Of a DNA stretch of 57,474 nucleotides, positions 25,653-34,444 are shown piece by piece. Location of the stretch: the NCBI GenBank assembly GCA_019240395.1, contig JAFAYM010000038.1, positions 1-57,474 on the forward strand, given 5' to 3'. The stretch's first letter is position 1, and every line of letters starts with the position of its first letter. Made by a program: the position numbers and the translations under genes. Origin of the DNA: Acidisphaera sp. GTDB taxonomy: Bacteria > Pseudomonadota > Alphaproteobacteria > Acetobacterales > Acetobacteraceae. The notes beneath the pieces are model-generated. The model ran no database searches and was not told the origin of the DNA. It saw only the letters and a list, made by a program, of their open reading frames with translations.

Positions 25653-28052
25653 TCACGCCCGCTGACCCCGGCGGGCTTGCGGCAGAGCCCTCGCCTGTCT
25701 TTCGACGGCTGCGCGGGCGACGAGCCGCCGCCGTGTGCGATCGACAGCCCTGCCCGCCAGCACCAGCGGGGCACAGCCATCGGCGTTACGCGGCGAAGCG
25801 AGGTCCGGGTGCAACGCGTCGGTGAACTGCGCGCGGTTGCCGGTGTCGAGATAGCTTTCCACCGCTAGCCCCTCGGCCACCAGCAGGTCGTGGCGGGCCA
25901 GCTCGACGTGGAAGTAGATCACCTCCCCCCGGTCCTCCCGCGTGATCGAGATGCCGTTGAGCAGCTGCTGAACGGGGATGAGCACGCCCTCGGCGGCCAC
26001 CGCGTGGTCGGGCGAGAGCAGCAGGTCTCGGTGCGGCCGGCCCTCGCCGAAGGCGTGCGCGCGGATGCGGATCGGCAGGACGCGTTCCGGCTGGCGATGC
26101 CGGCGGCAGTCGAGCCGGCGGCGGCCGATCCAGGCGATCGGGGTGGGCACGCCGGCGGCGGTGATCGCGGTGTCCTCGGCGCGGAGCGCCTCCACCGGCA
26201 CCTCGCCGCGGGCGGTAAGGATGCGGCTGCCCGCGAGGAAGCACGGCAGGGCGGTGGTCAGGAAGTCGGTCCCGCCGCCCGGGTCGGCCATGGTGTGGAA
26301 CGAGGCCGCGGTGTAGCCGCCATTGAGCGTCAGCGCCGCATAGGAGGCCCCGTTCTCCTTGACCGTCAGCGTGCCGCCGGTTGAGTTGCCGGAATAGCCG
26401 AAGGTGAGCCCGGAAAGCGGCGCGTCGATGAGCTCGATGGTCTCGCCGGAGACGAAACCGCTGATCCCGGCGGCAAAGTCGAGTGCGTTGCCGATGGCCA
26501 GTTCGCCCGACGCGGCGGTGAACTCAACCAATTCGTCGGAGAGCGCCGCGCCTTGCAGGATCGCCTCGGCGCCGCCGGCGATGACGACGGCCCCGGCATC
26601 ACCGGTGCCCGCGGCAAGCGGCGTGTCGACCTGCAGCGTCGTGCCGCCGCCGACCCGGATCGTCCCGTCATTGACCAGGCTGGTGTGGGTGGCCACGGTT
26701 CCCGACAGGGTCCAGGTCGCGCCGGGATCCACGGTCGTGGTGGCGAAATCGGAGAACGCGCTCCCAAGCCCGGAGAGTGTGCCGGTGCCGACGGCGAGCT
26801 CCAGCCGGCCGCCACCGCCCTGCGCGGCGCCGATGAAGCTGGCGCCCGGCTTGACCACGAGCAGGTCGTTGCTGGCGAACAGCGACACGGCGGTCCCGCC
26901 GCTGCCGGCGATGGTGCCGGCGTTGGTCAGCGTGATCGACGGGGCGTAGATCGTGTTGTTGGCGGTGACGTCACGGCCGTAAACGCCGACGATCCCCTGG
27001 ATGAGCCCGTAATTGGCGATGGTGGCGGCGACGCTCTCGACGAACACGCCATAGGTGGCGCCGGAGATCACGGCGCCGCTGCTGCCGACGGTGCCGTTGG
27101 TCAGCATGGCATCAGCGAGCAGCACGACGCCGTGGGTGGTCCCGCTGACGGTGCCGAGGTTGCTCATCGCGCCGCTCAGGGTGGGCGTGCCGGAGAGCGG
27201 ACCATCGTAGAGCAGCGCGCCGTAGCCGCCGGCGATCGTGCCGCCCGCGCCGTTGCCGATGCTGCCCCCGGCCACCAGCTGGACTCCGACTTTATCGCCG
27301 CTGATGCTTCCGGCGTTGGCGACGCTGCCGGCAGCGCCGAGGACCAGCACGCCGCTGTAGCTGCCGGTGATCGATGCCGCGACGCTGTTGGCGACGGAGC
27401 CGCCCTCCAGCAGCTCGACGCCGTCGCGCAAGCCGCCGGCGATGGTGCCCGCATTGATGACGCTGGCCAGGCCGCCGACCGCGCCGACGCCGTAGGCCCC
27501 GGTGATCGCCGCTCCCGCCGCGTTGGTGACGGTGCCGGCGTAGATCTCCACGCCGAGCCCGGCGGTCTGGCCGCCGGCGATCGAGCCGAAATTGGTGACC
27601 GAGCCCGGCCCCGAGTAGATCGACACGCCGAGGAAGCCGCCGCTGATCAGGGCGCCGCCCTGGCCGTTGAGCACGCTGCCGCCGCCCTTGAGAAAGATTG
27701 CCTTCCCCGCGCTCTCGATCGAGCCGTAATTGCTCACGGCGGCAGCCACCGGGGCATAGACGCCGAGCGTGGTCGCCGAGATCAGCCCTGCCGCAGAGCC
27801 GCTCGCACCGTCGGTGAGCACGCCGCCGACGGCCAGCTCGACACCGACGCCGACCGGACCGGTGGAGGCGACGGTTCCCAGCACGTGGATGGTCCAGGGG
27901 TAGGTGCCGGCGCCGAGAATGCCGGTACCGTTCGCGGCGCTCGTGCCGTTGGCGATCGTCACCAGGCCGGTCAAGGTCGCCGGGTTCTGGGTGGTCGGAT
28001 TGGTCAGGGTGAGGCCGGCGTTGTAGGTGCCGGCGTAGGTCACTCCCGGCAT
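25653..28052 (-). CDS. Large repetitive beta-helix-like protein with C-terminal Hint (Hedgehog/intein) domain
   Basis: 799 residues. About residues 80-400 are degenerate ~40-residue repeats of the form 'v.N.G.I.G....gv.l..gg.vtN...a.I.G', rich in Gly/Ala/Asn/Thr, as in adhesin/autotransporter beta-helices. Residues ~480-600 resemble the C-terminal cap of such surface proteins (GETIELIDAPLSGLTFGY). At Cys604 begins a Hint_2 domain: CFLAGSRILTARGEVPVEAL, LSPDHAVAAEGVLIPVQQLLNG and YFHVELARHDLLVAEGL...SYLDTGNR. Hint domains self-cleave at this Cys. I see no N-terminal signal peptide and no C-terminal barrel, so the export route is unclear. It may be a secreted, self-processing surface protein. 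Confidence 0.85.
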   Translation of the reverse strand: MPGVTYAGTYNAGLTLTNPTTQNPATLTGLVTIANGTSAANGTGILGAGTYPWTIHVLGTVASTGPVGVGVELAVGGVLTDGASGSAAGLISATTLGVYAPVAAAVSNYGSIESAGKAIFLKGGGSVLNGQGGALISGGFLGVSIYSGPGSVTNFGSIAGGQTAGLGVEIYAGTVTNAAGAAITGAYGVGAVGGLASVINAGTIAGGLRDGVELLEGGSVANSVAASITGSYSGVLVLGAAGSVANAGSISGDKVGVQLVAGGSIGNGAGGTIAGGYGALLYDGPLSGTPTLSGAMSNLGTVSGTTHGVVLLADAMLTNGTVGSSGAVISGATYGVFVESVAATIANYGLIQGIVGVYGRDVTANNTIYAPSITLTNAGTIAGSGGTAVSLFASNDLLVVKPGASFIGAAQGGGGRLELAVGTGTLSGLGSAFSDFATTTVDPGATWTLSGTVATHTSLVNDGTIRVGGGTTLQVDTPLAAGTGDAGAVVIAGGAEAILQGAALSDELVEFTAASGELAIGNALDFAAGISGFVSGETIELIDAPLSGLTFGYSGNSTGGTLTVKENGASYAALTLNGGYTAASFHTMADPGGGTDFLTTALPCFLAGSRILTARGEVPVEALRAEDTAITAAGVPTPIAWIGRRRLDCRRHRQPERVLPIRIRAHAFGEGRPHRDLLLSPDHAVAAEGVLIPVQQLLNGISITREDRGEVIYFHVELARHDLLVAEGLAVESYLDTGNRAQFTDALHPDLASPRNADGCAPLVLAGRAVDRTRRRLVARAAVERQARALPQARRGQRA

Positions 28053-28217
28053 GGCGCCCCTCTCCGCAAGGCGTTCCGCTTGCGTCGGAACAGGTGCACC
28101 GTAGAAGCAGGGGCGGCGCCACGCAAGCAGTGGTTGATAATTGGTGAACGCATTACGCGCTGTGGTTAAACAAACCCGCAATTGACAGGGCCGAAGCGCA
28201 GGACGAAGGATCGCCCC
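28053..28217. promoter_or_regulatory. Divergent promoter region between the Hint protein and MmgE/PrpD genes
   Basis: A 165-bp gap with a clear dip in GC around 28130-28185 (TTGATAATTGG, GTGGTTAAACAAACC), unlike anything in the flanking coding DNA. Promoters for both divergent genes are expected here. A possible + strand -35-like TTGGTG at 28141 has only a weak -10-like match downstream, so exact elements are not assigned. Confidence 0.4.
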
Positions 28218-29600
28218 ATGCCCACCGTGGTCGAGACGCTGGCGCAGTACGCCGTGGCGGAGCAGGGCGGGCTCTTGCCGGAAGCGGTGCGGCACCACGC
28301 GCGGCGGGCGCTGGTCGACTGGTTCGCGGCCCTGCTGCCGGGGTCCCTGTTGGCTCCGGCGACCCTGCTGGCCGCCGCCCTGGCCGACGAGTTCGGGGCG
28401 GCGGGCGCCACCGTCTATGCCGGCGGGCAGCGCGCTCCGTTGCGGACGGCCGCGCTGATCAACGCCACGGCCTCCCATACCGTCGAGTTCGACGACATCT
28501 TCCGCGACGCGGTCTATCACCCGGGGTGCCCGGTGATCGGCGCCGCTCTGGCGGCAGCGCAGGCACGGCGGCTCGATGGGGACGCGCTGCTGCGGGCCGT
28601 GGTGGTGGGCTATGAGGTCTCGACGCGTATCGGCGTCGCGGTGCAGCCCTCGCATTATCGTTTCTGGCACACCACGGGAACCGTCGGCACGTTCGGCGCT
28701 GCGGCGGCGGTCGCCACGGCGCTGCGGCTCGAGGCGCCGGCGATGGCGCACGCACTGGCCACTGCGGGCACCTTCGCCGCCGCGCTGCAGCAGGCGTTCC
28801 GCTCGGATGCGATGTCCAAGCCGCTGCACGCCGGCCACGCCGCGGAAGCGGGGGCGCTGGCGGCCCTGGCGGCCGGCCGGGGCGTTACCGGCGCGCTCGA
28901 CGTGCTGGAGGGCGAAGCCGGATTCGGGGCGGCGATGAGCCAGGGGGCGGATTGGCGCCGCGCCGTCGACGGGCTCGGCAGCCGCTACAATATCGCGGCC
29001 ATGACCTTCAAGAACCACGGCTGCTGCGGGCACAGCTTCGCTGCCATCGACGCGGTGCTGGCGATGCAGCGCGAGCATGGCCTCACCCCCGACGACATCG
29101 CCGGCATCACCGTCGGCACGTATCGTCCGGCGGTGGAGGTGACCGACCGCCATGTCGTGGCAACGCCGTTCGAAGGCCGGTTCAGCACGCCATTCACGGT
29201 GGCGAGCGCGCTGGTGCATGGCAGCGTGCGGCTGGATGCGGTGACGCCGGAGCGGCTCGCCGATCCGTACGTGCAGGCGCTGATGCGGCGGGTGCGGATG
29301 GTCGTCGACCCGCGTTGCGACGCTGATTTTCCGGCCAGGCGGTCCGCGCTCGTCGAGATCGAGACCCGCGACGGGCGCCGCCTGAACCACTACCAGGCGA
29401 CCCGCAAGGGCGATCCCGACGCACCGCTGAGCGACGCCGAACTTTCGGACAAGTTCTTCGAGCTGACGACGCCGGTGATCGGGCGCGCGGCCGCCGAGCG
29501 GCTGCTGACGACGCTCTGGTCGATCGACGGCAAATCCGCCGGCGAGCTTGGCGCGTTGCATTTCGGCGTGACGCCGGCGGCCGAGGGGCGCGCCGCCTGA
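28218..29600 (+). CDS. MmgE/PrpD family protein
   Basis: 460 residues from the ATG preceded by GAAGGA; a TTG 12 codons earlier is less likely. Family features: [16 protein letters not shown] near the N-terminus, [28 protein letters not shown] (the HtlDfDDt...HPg motif with conserved DD and HPG), [39 protein letters not shown] and [15 protein letters not shown] (the K.yp.c..tH position). Members dehydrate 2-methylcitrate or isomerise/decarboxylate related acids such as cis-aconitate. Here no prp genes accompany it, so the substrate is open. NAD synthetase follows 16 bp downstream. Confidence 0.92.
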   Translation: MPTVVETLAQYAVAEQGGLLPEAVRHHARRALVDWFAALLPGSLLAPATLLAAALADEFGAAGATVYAGGQRAPLRTAALINATASHTVEFDDIFRDAVYHPGCPVIGAALAAAQARRLDGDALLRAVVVGYEVSTRIGVAVQPSHYRFWHTTGTVGTFGAAAAVATALRLEAPAMAHALATAGTFAAALQQAFRSDAMSKPLHAGHAAEAGALAALAAGRGVTGALDVLEGEAGFGAAMSQGADWRRAVDGLGSRYNIAAMTFKNHGCCGHSFAAIDAVLAMQREHGLTPDDIAGITVGTYRPAVEVTDRHVVATPFEGRFSTPFTVASALVHGSVRLDAVTPERLADPYVQALMRRVRMVVDPRCDADFPARRSALVEIETRDGRRLNHYQATRKGDPDAPLSDAELSDKFFELTTPVIGRAAAERLLTTLWSIDGKSAGELGALHFGVTPAAEGRAA

Positions 29601-29616
29601 GCGCCCGGAGGCGATC

Positions 29617-31692
29617 ATGACGTTCCGCTCGCTTTACCGCCACGGCTTCGCCCGGGTCGCCGCCTGCACCACGCCGACGAGCCTCGCCGACCCGGCGGCG
29701 AATGCCGAGGCGACGCTGGCGCTCGCTCGGGAGGGCAGCGACCGCGGCGCCGCTCTCGCGGTATTTCCCGAGCTCGGCATTTCGGGGTACGCCATCGATG
29801 ATTTGCGCCAGCAGGATGCGCTGCTGGACGCGGTCGAGCAGGCGGTGCTCGACCTGGCAACGGGTTCCGAGGATCTGCACCCGCTGATGCTGGTCGGCGC
29901 GCCGCTGCGCCAGGGCGACCGGATTTTCAACGCCGCGATCGCCCTGCATCGCGGGCGCATCCTCGGCGCTGTTCCGAAAATCCACCTGCCCAATTACCGG
30001 GAATTCTACGAACGCCGGCAGTTCGCCTCAGGCGAGGGAATACGTGGCGAGACGATCCGCATCGGCCCGCATGTCGTACCGTTCGGCACCGACCTGCTGT
30101 TTGCCGCGGAAGACCTGCCGGGGCTCGTCGTGCACGCTGAGATCTGCGAGGATTTCTGGGTGCCGATCCCGCCGAGCGCGGAGGCGGCGCTGGCCGGCGC
30201 CCTGGTGCTCGCCAATCTTTCCGCCAGCAACATCACCGTCGGCAAGGCGGAGACCCGCCGGCTGCTGTGCCAGTCGCAATCCGCCCGCTGTCTCGCGGCC
30301 TATCTCTACGCCGCGGCCGGCACGGGAGAGTCCACCACCGACCTGGCGTGGGATGGCCAGACCTCGATCTTCGAGAACGGCGTGGCGCTGGCGGAGACCG
30401 AGCGTTTCCCCGCGCACGCGCAGTTCGCGCTCGCCGACATCGACCTCGACCTGCTGCGCCAGGAACGGTCGCGGATGGGCACGTTCGACGACAACCGCCG
30501 CGGCCACCTCGCCGCGTCCGGCTTTCGCACGATCGGCTTTCGCCTCGATCCGCCGATGCACGATCTCGGGCTGCGGCGGCGCGTCGCGCGCTTCCCTTTC
30601 GTGCCCGCCGATCCGCAGCGCCTCGAGCAGGATTGCTATGAGGCCTACAACATCCAGGTCGCCGGATTGGTGCAGCGCCTGCGCGCGGTGGGGATCGAAC
30701 GGGTCGTCATCGGCGTCTCCGGCGGGCTCGATTCGACCCAGGCGCTGATCGTCGCCGCGAAGGCCTTCGATCTGCTGGGCCTGCCGCGCAGTGGCATCCT
30801 GGGCTACACGATGCCCGGCTTCGCGACCAGCGACCGCACCAAGGAGAATGCGCTGCGGCTGATGGGCGCGCTCGATGTGTCACATGCCGAGCTCGATATC
30901 CGGCCGGCGGCCAGGCGCATGCTGCAGGACCTCGAGCATCCCTTCGCCCGCGGCGAGGCGGTGTACGACGTGACGTTCGAGAATGTGCAGGCCGGGCTAC
31001 GGACCGACTATCTGTTCCGGCTGGCCAACCATCACGACGGCATCGTGCTTGGCACCGGCGACCTTTCAGAGCTGGCGCTGGGCTGGTGCACCTATGGCGT
31101 CGGGGACCAGATGTCGCATTACAACGTCAATGCCGGGGTGCCGAAGACGCTGATCCAGCATTTGATCCGCTGGGTGATCGGCTCCCGGCAATTCGCGCCG
31201 GAGGTGCTGGAGACGCTGGACGCGATCCTCGCCACCGAGATTTCACCCGAGCTGGTGCCGGGTGCCTCGCCGCAAAGCACGGAAGCGAAGATCGGGCCGT
31301 ACGCGCTGCAGGATTTCAACCTCTATCACCTGCTGCGGTTCGGCTTCCGACCCTCGAAGGTGGCGTTCCTGGCGATGCACGCCTGGGGCGATCCCGAGAG
31401 CGGGGACTGGCCGCCCGGGCTGCCGGTCGCGCAACGGCGCTCCTACGATCTGCCGGAAATCCGGAGGTGGCTGGAAGTGTTCCTGCGCCGGTTCTTCGGG
31501 TTCAGCCAGTTCAAGCGTTCGGCGGTGCCGAACGGGCCGAAGGTCGCTGCCGGCGGGTCACTCTCCCCGCGTGGGGATTGGCGTGCGCCCTCCGATGGAA
31601 ATGCGCGGGTGTGGTTGGAGGAGTTGGCGCGGAACGTGCCTGCCGATGAAGGCCCTCCAGCAAGGGCGGAGCGGGTTACTGAGCCAGGTTGA
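29617..31692 (+). CDS. nadE: Glutamine-dependent NAD(+) synthase
   Basis: 691 residues, the long two-domain type. The N-terminal nitrilase-like glutaminase domain has its triad in FPELGISGY (E52), VPKIHLPNY (K121) and HAEICEDFW (C177), releasing ammonia from glutamine. The C-terminal synthetase has the ATP pyrophosphatase loop SGGLDST (starting at about residue 368) and [16 protein letters not shown]. It converts deamido-NAD to NAD in the last step of NAD biosynthesis. It is 16 bp after the MmgE/PrpD gene and has GGAG before the ATG. Its last 17 bp overlap the convergent cupin gene. Confidence 0.96.
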   Translation: MTFRSLYRHGFARVAACTTPTSLADPAANAEATLALAREGSDRGAALAVFPELGISGYAIDDLRQQDALLDAVEQAVLDLATGSEDLHPLMLVGAPLRQGDRIFNAAIALHRGRILGAVPKIHLPNYREFYERRQFASGEGIRGETIRIGPHVVPFGTDLLFAAEDLPGLVVHAEICEDFWVPIPPSAEAALAGALVLANLSASNITVGKAETRRLLCQSQSARCLAAYLYAAAGTGESTTDLAWDGQTSIFENGVALAETERFPAHAQFALADIDLDLLRQERSRMGTFDDNRRGHLAASGFRTIGFRLDPPMHDLGLRRRVARFPFVPADPQRLEQDCYEAYNIQVAGLVQRLRAVGIERVVIGVSGGLDSTQALIVAAKAFDLLGLPRSGILGYTMPGFATSDRTKENALRLMGALDVSHAELDIRPAARRMLQDLEHPFARGEAVYDVTFENVQAGLRTDYLFRLANHHDGIVLGTGDLSELALGWCTYGVGDQMSHYNVNAGVPKTLIQHLIRWVIGSRQFAPEVLETLDAILATEISPELVPGASPQSTEAKIGPYALQDFNLYHLLRFGFRPSKVAFLAMHAWGDPESGDWPPGLPVAQRRSYDLPEIRRWLEVFLRRFFGFSQFKRSAVPNGPKVAAGGSLSPRGDWRAPSDGNARVWLEELARNVPADEGPPARAERVTEPG

Positions 31693-31966
31693 ATTCGACC
31701 AGGATGGTGTCGGAGGTGAATTCGGCGCTGTGCCAGGCATTCGGCGCGAAGCGGATGGCGGTGCCGGGACGCAGGGGCACGCTGCCGGCTTCGCATTGAA
31801 GCTCCGCAGCGCCGCTCAGCACGTAGAGGAACTGCTCGTGCGGGTGGCTGTGCCGGGTGGCGACATGCCCGGCCTTCACGTGGATCTGCCGCATACTTGC
31901 ACCCGAGCCCGGCAACTCGGGGCTCGTCCCGGACGCATCCCACTGCGCAGTCGCCACCGTCTCCAT
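31676..31966 (-). CDS. Small cupin-domain protein
   Basis: 96 residues, a single cupin barrel. Motif 1 is [20 protein letters not shown], with the His-x-His and Glu metal ligands, and motif 2 is [17 protein letters not shown], with the later His. It probably binds a metal and either senses or isomerises a small molecule. It is the last gene of the ten-gene amide operon, 13 bp after the nitrilase-family gene, and its stop overlaps nadE in antisense by 17 bp. The reaction is unknown. Confidence 0.88.
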   Translation of the reverse strand: METVATAQWDASGTSPELPGSGASMRQIHVKAGHVATRHSHPHEQFLYVLSGAAELQCEAGSVPLRPGTAIRFAPNAWHSAEFTSDTILVEFNLAQ

Positions 31967-31979
31967 CGCGCCCTCCCTT

Positions 31980-32882
31980 CTACGTAACGGGTTGCAAGGG
32001 CATTGCCCTTGCCGGGGTCGAGGGGCGGAGCCCCTCGCCTTGCCTTGCCTGATAAAACTCAGGCCGCCGATCGTTCAGCACGTGGTTGAAAGCATTGAGC
32101 TGCCGCGTCCGGCGAGCCTCTGTCGGATCGAAGCTGGCTAGCAGAATCTCCTCCTGATCCGCTGAAGCCGGTCCGGCCAGAGGCCACCCCGTAGGCGCCA
32201 CGATCAAGCTGCGCCCAAGGAAGGGTTGCCCGCGTTCGGTGCCGATCCGGTCGGCCGCTGCGATGAACACGGAATTGGAATGCGCCGCCGCCATCACCAG
32301 GATGTTGGCCATGGCATCGCGCTGCGCCGGCTGCGCCGGCATCGGCACCCAGTTGGTCGGCACGCAGACGATATCGGCGTCCTGCAGGCCGCACATCCGC
32401 CAGCTCTCGGGGAACCATCCGTCGTAGCAGATCAGCACGCCGACGCGGCCGAACGGCAGATCGAAAATCGGGAAACCGAGATCGCCCGGCGTGAAGAAGC
32501 GGTTCTCCTGATCCCAGAGGTGCATCTTGCGATAGGTGCCGAGCGGACCTTGCGGACCGATCAGCACGGCGCCGTTGAAGAGCCCGTCCCCGGCGCGTTC
32601 GCAGAGCCCGGCGACGATGTGCAGATCGCGCCGTGCGGCGATCTCCGCCCAGGCCTGCACCGAGGGACCGCTGGTGGCATCCTCGGCGAGGTCGCGCGCC
32701 TCCTCGGCGGTCTCGAAGACGTAGCCCGAGTTGCACAATTCGGGGAGCACGATGAGGCGCGCGCCGCGATCGGCGGCGATGCCGATGAACTCCAGGCTGC
32801 GTCGCACATTTTCCTCGACCGCGCCGATGCGCGGCTCCATCTGGATGCAGGCGACGGTCAGCTGCGTGTCAGGCGGCGTCAT
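31980..32882 (-). CDS. Carbon-nitrogen hydrolase (nitrilase superfamily amidohydrolase)
   Basis: 300 residues with the full Glu-Lys-Cys triad: VLPELCNSGY (E48), YRKMHLWD (K119) and LICYDGWFPE (C152). The RKMHLWD...F.PGD stretch points to aliphatic amidase/N-carbamoyl-amide type enzymes rather than true nitrilases. It should hydrolyse an amide, ureide or carbamoyl bond, releasing ammonia and an acid. The ATG lies inside the end of the amidase gene (14-bp overlap); an ATG 24 bp upstream is possible. The last ~20 residues (after RRPEFYQARQ) are encoded by a family II repeat, so the natural C-terminus has been replaced or extended by it. Confidence 0.92.
   Translation of the reverse strand: MTPPDTQLTVACIQMEPRIGAVEENVRRSLEFIGIAADRGARLIVLPELCNSGYVFETAEEARDLAEDATSGPSVQAWAEIAARRDLHIVAGLCERAGDGLFNGAVLIGPQGPLGTYRKMHLWDQENRFFTPGDLGFPIFDLPFGRVGVLICYDGWFPESWRMCGLQDADIVCVPTNWVPMPAQPAQRDAMANILVMAAAHSNSVFIAAADRIGTERGQPFLGRSLIVAPTGWPLAGPASADQEEILLASFDPTEARRTRQLNAFNHVLNDRRPEFYQARQGEGLRPSTPARAMPLQPVT
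31984..32041. repeat. Palindromic repeat family II, copy C, read as coding sequence
   Basis: On the - strand it runs AAGGCGAGGGGCTCCGCCCC-TCGACCCC-...-AAGGGCAATGCCCTT-GCAACCCGTTAC and aligns almost base for base with half of the element at 6223-6278. Hairpins GAGGGGC/GCCCCTC and AAGGGCA/TGCCCTT are visible. Most of it is translated as the C-terminal tail of the nitrilase-family protein, whose TAG follows at its edge (31980-31982). Confidence 0.8.
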
Positions 32883-34278
32883 TCGGGTGCCGGTCCTTCC
32901 AGTCATGCGCGGCTTCGTAGGCGTGCGCGGCGCGCAGCACCGTGGCCTCGTCGAACGGCTTGGCGGCGATCTGCAGCCCGATCGGCAGGCCCGCCTCATC
33001 GAAGCCGCAGGGCAGGGTTATCGCCGGCAGTCCCGTCAGGTTATAAGGATAGGTGAGCCGCCAGGTCGCGGCCAGCGCGCTCTCCTCGCCCCCGGCAATT
33101 TCGACCTTGGCCTGGCCGATGCGCGGCGCGGTGACCGGCTCAGTGGGACCCAGGATGACGTCGGCCTTGTCGAAGACGCGCCGGAACTCCTGCATCAGCA
33201 CGGTGCGCAGCTGCTCGGCCTTCAGGAGATCGGGGCCGGTCACGAACCGCCCGAGCTGCACCAATGTCCGCACATCCTGCGTGTAGTGCGCCACCCTGCC
33301 GGCGCGCAGCGACACGTCGTGATACGCCGTCGAGGAGGAGAGCTCGATGGCGAAGATGGCGCCCAGCCCGTATTGCAAGTTGGGCAGCTGGACGTCGTGC
33401 ACGACCGCGCCCGCCCTGGCGTACCAGGCGATCGCCTGCTCCACCGCAGCCTCCACCGAGGCATGGTTGCGGCCGAAGAAGTGGTTGCGCACCACGGCGA
33501 CGCGCAGGCCGCGCACGCCCTGATGCAACACCGCCCCGTAGTCGGGCACCGCGTGGTCGCGGCTGCCGGGATCGGCCGGATCATAGCCCGCGAGCACCTG
33601 CAGCAGGATCGCCGCGTCGGCGACGCTGCGGGTCAGCGGTCCGGCGTGATCGAGCGACCAGCTGTGCGGCACGATGCCGGCGCGGCTGATGCGCCCGAAG
33701 CTCGGCTTCAGCCCGACCGTGCCGCACAGGCTGGCGGGGATGCGGATCGAGCCGCCGGTGTCCGAGCCCATTGCCGCCGGGCACAATCCCGCGGCAACCG
33801 CCGCTCCCGAGCCGCCGCTGGAGCCGCCGGGGATACGTTCCGTGTCCCAGGGATTGCGGGTCGGCGGGGTGATGGTTCCCCAGGCGAATTCATGGGTGCG
33901 GGTCTTGCCGACGAGGATGGCCCCGGCGGCGCGCAGGCGCGCGGCGACGGCGGAATCGGTGCGCGGGAAGGCGACACCCGGCGCGGTGCTGCCGGCCGTG
34001 GTCGGCATGTCGGCGGTGAGGTAGTTGTCCTTGATGCCGACGGGGATGCCGTGCAACGGCCCGCGCCAGGTGCCGGTGCGGATTTCCTGCTCGGCGCGCC
34101 GCGCCTGCTCCAGCGGCTCCGGCGCCAGGCAGATGAAGCTTTGCAGCACCGGATCGATGCGCGCGATGCGCTCGAGCAGGCTTTCCATGAGCGCGACTGG
34201 CGAGAGACGGCTGGCCCGGACCTCCGCCGACAGCGTCTCGATGGTGGCGAAGCCGAGATCAGGGCGCATCGTCGCCAT
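32869..34278 (-). CDS. Amidase signature-family amidase
   Basis: 469 residues with the amidase-signature triad: GIPVGIKDNYLT (K83), PGGSSGGSGAAVAAGL (cis-Ser S153) and GSDTGGSIRIPASLCG (nucleophile S177). It hydrolyses a C-N amide bond in the cytoplasm. Homologs include AtzE/biuret-type amidases and GatA. GatA is unlikely because no gatB is near and the gene sits in a transporter operon. It starts inside the end of the small upstream gene (20-bp overlap) and overlaps the nitrilase-family gene by 14 bp, so all three are translationally coupled. It is the main candidate enzyme for breaking down the transported amide compound. Confidence 0.94.
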   Translation of the reverse strand: MATMRPDLGFATIETLSAEVRASRLSPVALMESLLERIARIDPVLQSFICLAPEPLEQARRAEQEIRTGTWRGPLHGIPVGIKDNYLTADMPTTAGSTAPGVAFPRTDSAVAARLRAAGAILVGKTRTHEFAWGTITPPTRNPWDTERIPGGSSGGSGAAVAAGLCPAAMGSDTGGSIRIPASLCGTVGLKPSFGRISRAGIVPHSWSLDHAGPLTRSVADAAILLQVLAGYDPADPGSRDHAVPDYGAVLHQGVRGLRVAVVRNHFFGRNHASVEAAVEQAIAWYARAGAVVHDVQLPNLQYGLGAIFAIELSSSTAYHDVSLRAGRVAHYTQDVRTLVQLGRFVTGPDLLKAEQLRTVLMQEFRRVFDKADVILGPTEPVTAPRIGQAKVEIAGGEESALAATWRLTYPYNLTGLPAITLPCGFDEAGLPIGLQIAAKPFDEATVLRAAHAYEAAHDWKDRHPNDAA

Positions 34279-34444
34279 CCCGGTAGGCGAGCAGCGGATC
34301 GTACACCACGGCGGGATGGATGTCGGTCAGATCGAGGGTGCGCAGCCGGCGGATTTCGCGATGCATGGTCTCATAGGCCAGCAGCATCGCCCGCATCGTC
34401 TCGTCCGGCAGCTCGATGCCGAGAATGTCGCGCAACCGGTCCAT
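34259..34444 (-). CDS. Very small GatC/AtzG-like protein, putative amidase partner
   Basis: 61 residues, too small to be noticed easily but bracketed on both sides by translational overlaps: TGATG with the DUF1028 gene and a 20-bp overlap with the amidase. The sequence begins MDRLRDILGIELPDETMRAM and ends IHPAVVYDPLLAYRDGDDAP. An N-terminal helix pair followed by a short proline-containing tail with acidic residues recalls GatC and AtzG, the small subunits that stabilise GatA-type amidases. Similarity is by architecture and context rather than by strong motif, so the subunit role is an inference. Confidence 0.72.
   Translation of the reverse strand: MDRLRDILGIELPDETMRAMLLAYETMHREIRRLRTLDLTDIHPAVVYDPLLAYRDGDDAP

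Noticed and set aside
25653-28052. The Hint domain as an intein in a host protein
   Set aside because: No C-terminal extein or terminal His-Asn splice junction follows; it matches the Hint_2 type found at protein ends.
26366-28169. CRISPR-like or tandem DNA repeat in the Hint-protein region
   Set aside because: The periodicity is at protein level and strongly degenerate; no identical DNA units with spacers exist. No CRISPR array was seen anywhere in the window.
32869-34278. The amidase as GatA of the tRNA amidotransferase
   Set aside because: No gatB is nearby and the gene is embedded in a transporter/hydrolase operon; sequence fits catabolic amidases equally well or better.
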